A DNA stretch of 42,357 bases from Spirochaetota bacterium (GCA_018815555.1 JAHIWF010000242.1:1-42357); one strand, 5' to 3'; positions 27,763 through 37,482 are shown, numbered from the stretch's first letter. Notes: generated by a model not told the origin, from the letters alone. Translations and numbers: made by a program.

Positions 27763-29633
27763 TTTGTCAGATACCGTTGAACCATATCCCACTCATCCGA
27801 AGGCGGTTCGATCAGGAAATCCCGGCAGCGCTCACGGAATATCAGGCACACCGGATCATCAGGACGGGTCTCTAAAATGCGATCAAGATAGCCGGCAGCG
27901 GTCTGCCAGTTACGCAGGCGATACATGGCAAGAGCCTTTTTATACAGATCATACTCCTGCTCATCCAAACAATGTGGGCCTTCATCTTCCAGCAGGTATA
28001 TCAGGGTCGGCTCTTCTTTACCCTTTACTATAACCTGCTCGATTTCCCTAAACCGCACACAGGAAACTTCATGTTTGTTTGCTTCCAGTTCGCGCACCAC
28101 GCTTTCGGATACAATAATCCTTGATTGATACTGCTTGGTAAGGCCTTCCAGGCGTGAGGCAAGATTAACTGTATCGCCGATTACCGTATAATCGAATTTG
28201 GTGGATGACCCGACAGTACCCACGATGGCGTCGCCCATATGCACACCGATACCGATATCCAGACCTTCAGGCGGCAGGATAATGCCGGCAGTATCGAAAG
28301 TTTCCAGCGCCCGCGACATGGCAATGGCGGTCTCAACCGCGCGCCGGGCGTTGTCCGGCCAGCTTTTTGGAGCGCCAAATACGGCCAGAATTGCATCGCC
28401 GATAAATTTGTCGACCATGCCTCCATGCTCGATAATAATATCACACATGGTTTCAAAATATTTGTTAAGGAACGACACCACAGATTCCGGAGTATTGGTT
28501 TCTGACAGAGTCGTAAACGCCCGTATGTCGCTGAATACAATGGTTAGTTCGCGCTTCTCGCCGGCCAGCATGGATGCATGTGTTTTGCGTGCCACCAATT
28601 CGTTAATTATTTCCTGTGGCACAAACTTGGAAAACACATTGCGTATTTCCCGCTCCATCACCGAAAGATTTTTGAATAGCATAGCATTGTGAACCACCAC
28701 GCCGGCATCACGGATAAAAGCATTAATATTCTCGACCACCGAATCTGTAAAATAATTATTGCGCACGTGTCCTAGATGCAAGGTGCCTATAAGCTCGTCT
28801 CCCGACCCGTAAATCGGACAGCTGTAATATGAACACAGCCTATTGTCCTGCAGACGCAACTTGGTCCAGTCCTGTCGGTGCTCGATATTAAAAATATGGG
28901 CATCAACCGGTTTTATCGAACTCAACTGAAAAAAGCTGAAAAAATCCTGCAGGGATACAGAAATAAAATCATCGGCCATTTCTTTATTTATACAATCCAG
29001 TGGATAGATATAAGGCGAAGCTTCGCGCCCAGTTGCCAGGATTATTGCGGCTATCTGCCTCTCGGTGGCAAGATCAATCAACTCCAGCACCCTCAGAATC
29101 GTTCCAGCCAATGAAGAAATGCTTCTTGCAGCATCACCCAGCTGGTTGATGATGGTGGACTGAAACAATTCCTTGTCCAGAATATCGGACAGTGTTTCAG
29201 CAATAAACTCCCGGCTCATGGCCTTGGCATCCTCTGCGATCAATTCTTTGTCCAGCGCCTGATGATCTATCCACTTGCCTACCGTCTCGACCAAAGGCTG
29301 AATGTTATTAAAATCTTTTATCACAAAAGCGCAGGCACCGGAATTATATGACCAGAAACGGTCCTTGTCCTCAGAATTTGCCGTATGCATAATTATCGGA
29401 ATATCGCGTACACCGCGCCGGGTTTTCAGCAGCCGGCTGGCCTGGTAACCCTTCAGCAACGGCATGTCAATATCCATGATAATCAAATCCGGAATACTCC
29501 GGTAACAAAATTCGATGGCCTCGTAACCGTCCTTAGCCCTTATTACCCGATAGCCGGCTTCCGAAAGACTGTCTCCGATTATTTCGGCAACAAGATCCGA
29601 GTCATCCGCCAGCAGTATTGTTCCCTGTTTCAT
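27759..29633 (-). CDS. Response regulator (REC)-GAF-like-class III adenylate cyclase
   Basis: REC: ILLADDSD...LIIMDIDMP...MHTANS...FVIKD. Cyclase: RELTIVFSDIRAFTTLSE, GGMVDKFIGDAILAVFGAP, KFDYTVIGDTVNLASRLEGL, with metal-binding Asp, K/D purine pair, and N/R transition-state residues present. Confidence 0.93.
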   Translation of the reverse strand: MKQGTILLADDSDLVAEIIGDSLSEAGYRVIRAKDGYEAIEFCYRSIPDLIIMDIDMPLLKGYQASRLLKTRRGVRDIPIIMHTANSEDKDRFWSYNSGACAFVIKDFNNIQPLVETVGKWIDHQALDKELIAEDAKAMSREFIAETLSDILDKELFQSTIINQLGDAARSISSLAGTILRVLELIDLATERQIAAIILATGREASPYIYPLDCINKEMADDFISVSLQDFFSFFQLSSIKPVDAHIFNIEHRQDWTKLRLQDNRLCSYYSCPIYGSGDELIGTLHLGHVRNNYFTDSVVENINAFIRDAGVVVHNAMLFKNLSVMEREIRNVFSKFVPQEIINELVARKTHASMLAGEKRELTIVFSDIRAFTTLSETNTPESVVSFLNKYFETMCDIIIEHGGMVDKFIGDAILAVFGAPKSWPDNARRAVETAIAMSRALETFDTAGIILPPEGLDIGIGVHMGDAIVGTVGSSTKFDYTVIGDTVNLASRLEGLTKQYQSRIIVSESVVRELEANKHEVSCVRFREIEQVIVKGKEEPTLIYLLEDEGPHCLDEQEYDLYKKALAMYRLRNWQTAAGYLDRILETRPDDPVCLIFRERCRDFLIEPPSDEWDMVQRYLTK

Positions 29634-31945
29634 GCCCGACCCTCTCTCTCCAACAAAAGCTGCCGGACAGCCTGGATCAAATTATCCTGGTCAAAAGTCG
29701 ATTTCAGAATATAGCGCGACGCCCCAAGTAGGTCAGCTTTCGCGCGTATCTCCGGATCATCGACGGTTGTAACCAAGATTACCGGCAACTGGCTCAAAGC
29801 CTCGTCGTTTTTAATATTTTCCAGCAATTGCAATCCATCCATACGCGGCATGTTCAGATCCGATACAATGAGGTCCATGTGCATGGCATGTATTTTCTCG
29901 AGCGCATCGACACCGTCCATCGCACCTATCACATTATAGCCCTCGAGTGAAAGCATGGAAATCTCGATTTCCCTTGTACTGATCGAGTCGTCAACAACCA
30001 GGACCGTCGGTTTCTCCAGATGGGCCGATGCCGAAAAACGTTTGCGTGTATCCATAAAGCGTACAGAACGCGTGCGGTCCAGCACCGCACCCATATTCAA
30101 GATCGGAATAATATCAAAGGCGATATCAAAAACCACACCCAGCACCAGCGGGTTTTTGCGCAATGATGCCGGCAGATTCTGGTACACCAAGGAGTCATAG
30201 CCAAGAATCCGGTCAACCCGCAGCCCGGCCAGTTGCCCGGTGCTGTGTATCAGCAGCACCGGTATCTTTCCGCTGCGTTCCGAAGGTCGGTCGTTCTGCA
30301 GACACACACCAAGATCATGCAGGGCAATATTCACACCATCCAGGGTAAACATTTCTTTCTGCCGCACATTAAAAATTTCCAGATCGTCCAGCAGAAGGGT
30401 TCTGGCGATCGATGAAGCCGGTACATAATATGTATTGCCGGCGGACTCTACAAACATACCATCCATCGTCGAGGCGGAAACCGGCAGCAGCAGGCTAAAG
30501 ACACAACCCTGGCCGGAAACCGATTCAAGAAGTATCTGGCCGCGGGCAGCTTCAATATTGCTTTTTACAATATCCAGGCCGACCCCCCGGCCGGACAAGG
30601 TAGTACTTGCCTTTCGGGTAGAGAAACCGGGCTGGTATAAATAGCGTATCAGTTCGCTATCCGCCAGAACCTTAAACTCGTCCTGGTTCTCCGGCCATAA
30701 CTGCAGACAGCGCTCGCGTATAGCTGCATAGTCCAGTCCGCGCCCGTCATCCTGCACCACCACCAGAATGCGGTTACCCTCTGTTTTGCACTGTATGCTT
30801 ATATTGCCATGGGCAGGCTTTCCGGCTTTAATCCGTTGCTCGGCCGGCTCAATTCCATGATCAACCGCATTGCGCACAAGATGAATCAGCGGATCAGACA
30901 GTTTATTCAGCACCGCCCGGTCCAGGCGCACCGCATCTCCGGAAATATGCAAGCGCACATCTTTGCCCAGCGAGCTTGCCGCATCTTCTACCATACGCGG
31001 GAAACGCTCCAGAATCATCGACAGCGGCAACATGCGCATGCTTACCACCGATTCACGTAATTCCTGTGTACCATGTTCAATTTCAAAAAGCTGGTCAGAA
31101 TATTGACTCTTGTAAGCGCGCAGCATCCGTGATACCGAAAGCAATTCTTTGCGCATTTTTTTTACGTCGTCCAGATTCCGATATGCGGCAGTCAGCGCCG
31201 CTTCCATGTTGTCCAGCTCAGCGATCCCTGAACGCAAGCGCATCTGCCGTATGGTCATGGTATTGACCAGGCTGATTGAACGGTCGATAGTAGAGCCATC
31301 CACCCGGATGCTGCTTTCGAACGAACTATGCTCCTGTGTCGCGGCGACGGCTTCGGCCGGTTTGGCCTGGCTGTCGTCTTCGGTTCCGGCTGGCTTGTTG
31401 CCGAAAGTTCCGGAAGGCGAATCGAGCGTGGCGGTAAGCCCAGTCAAGGCGACTCGATTCCCGACAGGCTCCTTGATATCCTGGGCTGCGTCTGCACCAC
31501 GTTTGGGATGTTCATCTGCAGCCGGGGCGAGTTCCAATGCTGAAGGGTCATAGGCCTCATTGGAACAGATTTTCTCACAGTCCGCCAGAAACTGGTCAAG
31601 CTTGGCAATCTGTTCAGCCTGACCCTGTTCAATCCGGTCAGCAGTTTTGCGCAGTTGATCGAGCGCCATAAAAAAGAACCGGGCCAGTTTGGCATCCACC
31701 AAATAGCGCCCCTCGCGCACGCCTTTAAACACTGTCTCCAAACCATGCACCAGCTTTTCTATTTCCACAAACTGCAGCATTCGGGCGGAACCTTTTATGG
31801 TGTGCAGAGTACGCAGCAAAAGGGTAAGGGTGTCTGTATTTTCCGGATCATTTTTTAACAGTATAATCTGGTTCTCCGCCACGGTCAGATTTTCGCGGAA
31901 CTCTCCAAGAAACAGAGCAAGAAATTTTTCCTTGGAAACAGCCAT
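29630..31945 (-). CDS. cheA: CheA-type chemotaxis histidine kinase with C-terminal REC domain
   Basis: Hpt TLHTIKGSARMLQ; HATPase RNAVDHGIEP, DDGRGLD, GRGVGLDIVKS; CheW-like P5; C-terminal REC VLVVDDSIST...LIVSDLNMPRMDGL...ILKST. Start ambiguous among 31966/31948/31945. Confidence 0.94.
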   Translation of the reverse strand: MAVSKEKFLALFLGEFRENLTVAENQIILLKNDPENTDTLTLLLRTLHTIKGSARMLQFVEIEKLVHGLETVFKGVREGRYLVDAKLARFFFMALDQLRKTADRIEQGQAEQIAKLDQFLADCEKICSNEAYDPSALELAPAADEHPKRGADAAQDIKEPVGNRVALTGLTATLDSPSGTFGNKPAGTEDDSQAKPAEAVAATQEHSSFESSIRVDGSTIDRSISLVNTMTIRQMRLRSGIAELDNMEAALTAAYRNLDDVKKMRKELLSVSRMLRAYKSQYSDQLFEIEHGTQELRESVVSMRMLPLSMILERFPRMVEDAASSLGKDVRLHISGDAVRLDRAVLNKLSDPLIHLVRNAVDHGIEPAEQRIKAGKPAHGNISIQCKTEGNRILVVVQDDGRGLDYAAIRERCLQLWPENQDEFKVLADSELIRYLYQPGFSTRKASTTLSGRGVGLDIVKSNIEAARGQILLESVSGQGCVFSLLLPVSASTMDGMFVESAGNTYYVPASSIARTLLLDDLEIFNVRQKEMFTLDGVNIALHDLGVCLQNDRPSERSGKIPVLLIHSTGQLAGLRVDRILGYDSLVYQNLPASLRKNPLVLGVVFDIAFDIIPILNMGAVLDRTRSVRFMDTRKRFSASAHLEKPTVLVVDDSISTREIEISMLSLEGYNVIGAMDGVDALEKIHAMHMDLIVSDLNMPRMDGLQLLENIKNDEALSQLPVILVTTVDDPEIRAKADLLGASRYILKSTFDQDNLIQAVRQLLLEREGRA

Positions 31946-31969
31946 CATCCCTCCAGTTTCAATCAATAA

Positions 31970-33487
31970 TCAAAGAGCCAGTTTTTCCACCATTCGATCA
32001 ACCATATGGCGGTAATATTCCATATCAAAACCATCGAGCAGGGCCAGATACTGTTCGGAGCTCTTGCCTGCAATCAGCATTTTGCGACACTCCTGCAGTA
32101 ATTCTCCGGCACGCTCAGGAGCTCGCTGGTGGTATTCCAGCGCAAGATAGAAAGAAGCCGGCCAGAAACCACCCTCATACAGCCGCGCAGACTCCCATTG
32201 TTCCATTGCTTCCAGAGATCTTCCCTGATGCTTCAGCAGCAGCCCGCGCAAAAAAGTGCTGACAAAATTCTCGCTAGCGAAGGTTTCAAAACTTTCAAGC
32301 AACTGCTCCGCCCTGCTAAAGCGGTTCTCCCTAATTGCCTTAACAATATCGACCAGTGACGCGGCCACCTGCCCGGCAGCCGTAGACTCGCAATCAGTAA
32401 CGGCGGCAGTTGCCGGCTGACTGGCGCCATCCACTGCGAGTAGCAGTAATGCTGCCTGCTCCAGCCCTGCCCGGATATCGTTCCGGCTGACAATTTGGCC
32501 TTTCTGTCGCCGCTGCCGGCCGGACCTTTGGATCAGCACCTCAGCCGAGGCTGCAGCAGCCGAGCCGGTGGCTATATTGCGCTTTTCAGACCTAAGTCGC
32601 ATTGGCGGGTCACCAGCTGACTTAGCTGAGGCCGGCTTCCTTGACGCGGCGGCCGGTCCGGCCTCCTCACGCATGAAAAAAAAGGTACCTTCGCGCTCCA
32701 TGATCTTCAAGCCCGGATGACGCACTGTCGGTATCTCCGGGGAAGCCAGAAACAGAAAACCGCCCGGTTTTAACACCGAAACCAGCCTGTCCACTATACG
32801 GCTTTTATGCTCAGGTTTCATGTACAATAAAGTATTACGAAAAAAAATCAGATCTACGGCCGCCTCGGGCAGCCTTCCGCTCAGGATATTCAGCTGCCTA
32901 ATATCTATCGAAGCCAGAATTTCCGGATGGCACAACCATTGGTCTCCCGAAAAACCGCCTATTGTATCCAGCAAGGGATGCCACTGCCGGCCGTCAGTTC
33001 GAAACGAGCCCATACCGAAGTGACCCTGCCGAAAGAAATCAAGCGCTTTGCGGTTAATGTCGGTAGCCAGTAGCTGAAGGTCAGAACCGCAGCCAAGACT
33101 CTGCTGCACATGAACAGCCATGGCCATCAGCGACAAGGCTTCCTCACCGCTGGCACAAGTTACTGACCAAAGCTTCGCCGGCCCGCCATGGCGCAACACC
33201 TGCGGCAGTACATAATGTAAAAGTGCGGAAAAATGCTTCTCATCGCGAAAAAAATAGGTCTCGCCTATCATGATATCATCCAGAAACCGGGCTTTTTCTT
33301 CACTATTTGTATGGAAAATTTTGGCATAGTCACCAGATGCCAACCCCAGCTGGCTGCAATGCTCTCTGGCCGCCTTTATGATAGTGTCATGATGCACTTC
33401 CGGGAAACACAATCCGGTTTCCAGTTCTATACTGCGTACCAGAGCTTCCAGATCATTGTCCGGCAATAGGACAGCCGCTTCACTCAT
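31970..33487 (-). CDS. cheR: CheR-type methyltransferase with C-terminal extension/TPR-like tail
   Basis: ETYFFRDEKHFSALL, LWSVTCASGEEALSLMAM, LLATDINRKALDFFRQGHFG, DLIFFRNTLLYM; C-terminal helical repeats RFSRAEQLLESFETFASENFVSTFLRGLLLKHQGRSLEAMEQWE. Confidence 0.93.
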   Translation of the reverse strand: MSEAAVLLPDNDLEALVRSIELETGLCFPEVHHDTIIKAAREHCSQLGLASGDYAKIFHTNSEEKARFLDDIMIGETYFFRDEKHFSALLHYVLPQVLRHGGPAKLWSVTCASGEEALSLMAMAVHVQQSLGCGSDLQLLATDINRKALDFFRQGHFGMGSFRTDGRQWHPLLDTIGGFSGDQWLCHPEILASIDIRQLNILSGRLPEAAVDLIFFRNTLLYMKPEHKSRIVDRLVSVLKPGGFLFLASPEIPTVRHPGLKIMEREGTFFFMREEAGPAAASRKPASAKSAGDPPMRLRSEKRNIATGSAAAASAEVLIQRSGRQRRQKGQIVSRNDIRAGLEQAALLLLAVDGASQPATAAVTDCESTAAGQVAASLVDIVKAIRENRFSRAEQLLESFETFASENFVSTFLRGLLLKHQGRSLEAMEQWESARLYEGGFWPASFYLALEYHQRAPERAGELLQECRKMLIAGKSSEQYLALLDGFDMEYYRHMVDRMVEKLAL

Positions 33488-34668
33488 ACCGACAATCCCG
33501 TCGCTGCCCGTACATATTTGCTGATCAGCGGCAAAGGCACAATATAACTTGCGGCGTCACAATCAACCGCGGCTTTAGGCATACCGTATATCAGGCTGGT
33601 AGCCTCATCTTGCACCAGGGTACAGCCTCCCTGTTTTTTTATGGCAAGACAACCGGCAGCGCCATCAGTGCCCATGCCGGTCATTAATATGGCCAACACT
33701 CGGGAACCATAACTTTCACAGGCAGAGTTAAACAGAACATCCACCGAAGGCTTTTGGTTAAGTACTTTAGGACCATCATCAAGCCGCAGTCGGCCATATT
33801 CGCAGCGTAAATGAATATCAGTAGGCGCTATATACACAACACCAGCCTTGGGCACCTCGCCATCCATGACCAACCGTACTAGCTGCCGGCTTTCTTCGGA
33901 CAACCATTCGGCGTAGCCTCGGTCAAAACCGGTTTCTATATGCTGGACTACAAGCAGTGGAATTGGCAAAGGCGCTCCAAGATCAGTCAAAAAACGCAGC
34001 ACGGCCTGCGGGCCGCCAGTAGACGCGCCAAGCACCGCCATGCCCGGCCGCAGCAACGACAAGTCAGGCGGAATATTTATATCACCTGCATCCACTATTA
34101 CCCGAATCGACTGGTGGTTCTGTCTTGGTACTGGCTGTGGCTGGCCGGCCACTCCGGCACCAGGACCGGCCAACGGCCGGGATGCAACGTCAGTCTGCCG
34201 GCTGGTCGAGGGCGGCGGCTGGTGGGCTGCGCTGGCCACACAATCATCTGTCGACTGTCGATAGGAAAAGAATATGCGGCCTTTATAGCGAGCGCTGATA
34301 CTGGCCAATAGATCTACAAATTTTCGGATATATTCAGGCTTGTTTATATCGTTAAAATCCGGTTTGCGTAAAAAATCGGCAGCTCCGCGTTCCAGTGCCC
34401 GAAAAGGTAATTCTGGATCGGCATTGTTGCTGAACATAAGCACCGGAATCGACGACGACCTGGTAATCCGGCAGGTTGCTTCCAGGCCATTCATCACCGG
34501 CATGTCCATGTCCATGATAACAATATCTGGCTGCAGCTCCAGTACCCGGCTAAGCGCAAGCTGGCCATTGGCAGCTTCGCCAACTACTTCAAAGCCTTTC
34601 TGTTGGGCTAGAATTTCCTTGACTATATTACGGATAACTACAGAATCATCGGCAATGAATACTCTCAT
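33484..34668 (-). CDS. cheB: CheB-type protein-glutamate methylesterase/response regulator
   Basis: REC MRVFIADDSVVIRNIVKEIL...DIVIMDMDMPVMNGLE; methylesterase AVLGASTGGPQAVLRFL, VVQHIETGFDRGYAEWL, ILMTGMGTDGAAGCLAIKKQGG. Start refined behind GAGGAG. Confidence 0.95.
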   Translation of the reverse strand: MRVFIADDSVVIRNIVKEILAQQKGFEVVGEAANGQLALSRVLELQPDIVIMDMDMPVMNGLEATCRITRSSSIPVLMFSNNADPELPFRALERGAADFLRKPDFNDINKPEYIRKFVDLLASISARYKGRIFFSYRQSTDDCVASAAHQPPPSTSRQTDVASRPLAGPGAGVAGQPQPVPRQNHQSIRVIVDAGDINIPPDLSLLRPGMAVLGASTGGPQAVLRFLTDLGAPLPIPLLVVQHIETGFDRGYAEWLSEESRQLVRLVMDGEVPKAGVVYIAPTDIHLRCEYGRLRLDDGPKVLNQKPSVDVLFNSACESYGSRVLAILMTGMGTDGAAGCLAIKKQGGCTLVQDEATSLIYGMPKAAVDCDAASYIVPLPLISKYVRAATGLSV

Positions 34669-34687
34669 GCCCGCTCCTCTTTCATCG

Positions 34688-35155
34688 TCAAGCTGTTTTT
34701 TCTCTGTCGCGCCCGGTAGCAGTGCTGCCAGAACTAGAGACATCCAGCAGGTACTGCAGCCGATCAGCTGTACTAAAACGCACAGCGACCAGCCCCAACA
34801 ATCCGAGCCGCTTACGCAAACCGGCCGGCAGAAGTTTCAGTTCATGCAAGGGAAAAGTCAGCAGCTCAAAGCTGCGATATGTAGCCAAAACCGCCTCCTC
34901 AGTCCGGCGCTCACGAACAACAAAAAAAGTCGGCAGACCGGAAGTCTCCGCTTCCACAGCAGGAAGCAAATGGCTAACAAAATTGTCTAGCCATACCAGT
35001 CGGGTTTCCCGTCCGCGCAAAAGGCAAGCGGGGCATCCATATTCGGGCAAGTCTTTTAATTCACTTCCCGAAATAAGCTCGCCAAAATCACCGGCTGGCA
35101 GCAGTATGTCAAAGCGGCCATAATCCAGCAAAAAAACCTCAGGAGTGTCAGCCAA
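34688..35155 (-). CDS. Divergent CheW-like protein
   Basis: TTG start overlapping the upstream cheW stop with GGAG upstream; TPEVFLLDYGRFDILLPAGDFGELI...LRGRETRLVWLDNFV resembles a reduced CheW domain. Confidence 0.65.
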   Translation of the reverse strand: MADTPEVFLLDYGRFDILLPAGDFGELISGSELKDLPEYGCPACLLRGRETRLVWLDNFVSHLLPAVEAETSGLPTFFVVRERRTEEAVLATYRSFELLTFPLHELKLLPAGLRKRLGLLGLVAVRFSTADRLQYLLDVSSSGSTATGRDREKTA

Positions 35156-35648
35156 GATCCTGCTCCAGTTGAGCCAGCAGCTGCGGAATCGAAAGAACCA
35201 GCACCCGTTGACCTCCATGATCAAACATGGCCAGGCAGAAACGGCCATCAGCATCAGCAGCCGCAAAAGTTGAGACAGAGCTTGCCGGAAGATCAACAAT
35301 TTCGTTAACCTCGGTACAGCCGATTGCCACATTGTCCTGCTCCAGTTTCAACACTAAAAACATTGCAGCAGGCTGACGTTCGTTTTCAAACAGTACCCGT
35401 AGGTCAAACGCGGTATACGGCTGCCCGTGGCAGTTAACCAGGCCGGGAATATAGGGCGGACAAGAGGGAAGCGGATATACTTCCAGACCGGCGATTATCT
35501 CGTGCACAGCTTCGGGCGGTAGTGCAAATAAAAGATCACCGACTGAAAAAACAAAAAAACGGCTTTTCAGCTCTTCAGTGTCAGCTAAACCGATCTCCTC
35601 TAATCCTTCGCTGGCCGAAAGCGCTTCCTTTATCTCACTACTTTTCAT
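35148..35648 (-). CDS. cheW: CheW adaptor protein
   Basis: RFFVFSVGDLLFALPPEAVHEIIAGLEVYPLPSCPPYIPGLVNCHGQPYTAFDLRVLF is canonical CheW; ATG overlaps the mcp stop region. Confidence 0.92.
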   Translation of the reverse strand: MKSSEIKEALSASEGLEEIGLADTEELKSRFFVFSVGDLLFALPPEAVHEIIAGLEVYPLPSCPPYIPGLVNCHGQPYTAFDLRVLFENERQPAAMFLVLKLEQDNVAIGCTEVNEIVDLPASSVSTFAAADADGRFCLAMFDHGGQRVLVLSIPQLLAQLEQDLG

Positions 35649-37398
35649 TATCCACCCTTTCCTGCACAACCGGGGAAAATTCAGCCGCCTGCAATTTCAG
35701 ACTACTGGCCATAGAGCCCAAAGACTCAGCCGTCTGGGCGGTCTGCTGCTGGGTAAGAACCAGATTGTCGATACCACGTGATATTTCTTTCATCGTCACC
35801 AGTATCTGCTCAAACGCTGCCGCCTGCTGACGTATTGAGAACTCAATATTTTCCGAAGAACTGGCCGAGATATCAGCTGAATCAAGAATGTCCGAGAAAA
35901 CACTGTGCAACTGTTCCGATAGTTCATGCCCCTGCCGAATGCGCTCGGTACCCTCTTCGGAAACTACGATCAGGTTGTTTGCCGCCTTCTGGATTTCAGT
36001 AATGCGGCTCTGAATCTCGCTGGTAGACTGATTGGTGGAATCGGCCAGCCGCTTTATCTCGCCTGCGACAATACGAAAATTCCTTCCGGCCTCTCCAGCG
36101 GTGGAGGCTTCCAGGGCAGCGTTAAAAGCTATGATCCTGGTCTGCTCAACAATAGTATTGATGATGTCTACAATGTCCCAGATGGCGCGGATCTTGTCGG
36201 CCAGCGAACGTATGCCGGCTATTGTATCCATGTTTTTTTTACGAATCTCCGACATTTTCTGACTGGTATCCTGTACCAGCGTGGTTCCATCCTCGACATG
36301 CTCCTTGGTCTTCATAGCTATCCGCGTGACCTCGGAAATGGAACGACCTATCGACTGCGTGATATGATTGGAATCTTCCATTGTAGAAACCACTTCCTTT
36401 ACCGCCGCTGCCTGCATGTTTGAGGTGGAGCTGACTTCTTTGGTAGTGGTGGACAAATCCTGTACAGAGTTGGAAAGCATCAAGGTTGACCCGCTGATCT
36501 CGGTCAGCAGCTTGCGAAATTTATCGCTAAAGCGGTTAAACAGGGCCGCCAGCTCCCCGACTTCGTCAAAAGCCAGCAGTTGCACTTGGTCACCGCTTGC
36601 CGCGGTACTGCTGTCCACCAGACGCCCAAGATGCTGCTTCAGGAAAACCAGCTGATGCTTATACTCATAGCGGGAAGCAAAGCCGAGACCCACCAGCGCC
36701 AGCATAAAATAGCTTAACCAGAGCGCAAGGGGCAATAGCAGGGCATAGCTGCCGCCGGCCGAACCAATCAGATACCAGGCAATATAGACGCAATGAACAG
36801 CCATCAAAAAGGCAGCGGAAAAAACAATGAACAAGTTTTTGTTGCGCATAAAATGGTCGGTTTCGCCGCTGCGCATATCCACAATGCGCATTTCTTGCTT
36901 TATCGGCAGAAGATGAATGTTGGCGATTACACAATTGAACAGCGACCCGACAAACCCGACTGAAAGCTTAAGCAGGATACTGAACACATAGGGCAGACCG
37001 CTCTCCGGATTCCATCCGCGCAGGATAAAATACACCGTAGTGCCCAGAATCCAGGTGCCGCTCTGAATAAGCACGATACGCCAGGGTAATTTAATGGCGG
37101 CCAGGCGGGCTTCCGCATAACTTTCACCGTTATCCAGATAGCGAACCATTGGCCGCAAGGTTATGAACATCATCACCAACTGAAAAATATAGGCACCTAT
37201 AAACACACCCAAAACGGTAGGCTTAAAAAAGAAGGGCAGACGCTCAAGCATCGCCAAGCCAAGCGAGTCAAAACGCTGATTAAAAAAACCGTTAAATATC
37301 TCACTGGAATACAGAGCAATAAACTGGATCAGAAATGATGAAAGCGCAATTTTCAGCGCTACCTTTTTTTCCAGCGGCGTAAGCCGAAGTTGATTCAT
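35638..37398 (-). CDS. Methyl-accepting chemotaxis protein with a ~6-TM integral-membrane N-terminus
   Basis: ~6 hydrophobic helices, then MCP signalling domain INTIVEQTRIIAFNAALEASTAGEAGRNFRIVAGEIKRLADST; start MNQLRLTP behind GGAGGAG. Confidence 0.93.
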   Translation of the reverse strand: MNQLRLTPLEKKVALKIALSSFLIQFIALYSSEIFNGFFNQRFDSLGLAMLERLPFFFKPTVLGVFIGAYIFQLVMMFITLRPMVRYLDNGESYAEARLAAIKLPWRIVLIQSGTWILGTTVYFILRGWNPESGLPYVFSILLKLSVGFVGSLFNCVIANIHLLPIKQEMRIVDMRSGETDHFMRNKNLFIVFSAAFLMAVHCVYIAWYLIGSAGGSYALLLPLALWLSYFMLALVGLGFASRYEYKHQLVFLKQHLGRLVDSSTAASGDQVQLLAFDEVGELAALFNRFSDKFRKLLTEISGSTLMLSNSVQDLSTTTKEVSSTSNMQAAAVKEVVSTMEDSNHITQSIGRSISEVTRIAMKTKEHVEDGTTLVQDTSQKMSEIRKKNMDTIAGIRSLADKIRAIWDIVDIINTIVEQTRIIAFNAALEASTAGEAGRNFRIVAGEIKRLADSTNQSTSEIQSRITEIQKAANNLIVVSEEGTERIRQGHELSEQLHSVFSDILDSADISASSSENIEFSIRQQAAAFEQILVTMKEISRGIDNLVLTQQQTAQTAESLGSMASSLKLQAAEFSPVVQERVDNEK

Positions 37399-37422
37399 GA
37401 GCTCCTCCACAGGGCTGCTTTA

Positions 37423-37450
37423 AGTATAGCACAGCGGCCCGCCAGTACAA
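37423..37450 (-). promoter_or_regulatory. Candidate sigma70-type promoter for the minus-strand chemosensory operon
   Basis: On the minus strand TTGTAC-N16-TATACT, with TG one base upstream of the -10 (extended -10 TGCTATACT), ~25 bp before the start region. Confidence 0.45.
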
Positions 37451-37482
37451 GCTATACTTGACAGATACAAGTCTATCCTTGA
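37447..37482. promoter_or_regulatory. Tandem imperfect palindromes in the divergent mcp promoter
   Basis: ACAAGCTATACTTGA (37447-37461) and ACAAGTCTATCCTTGA (37467-37482); each is CAAG-N5/6-CTTG; starts 20 bp apart. Confidence 0.45.
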
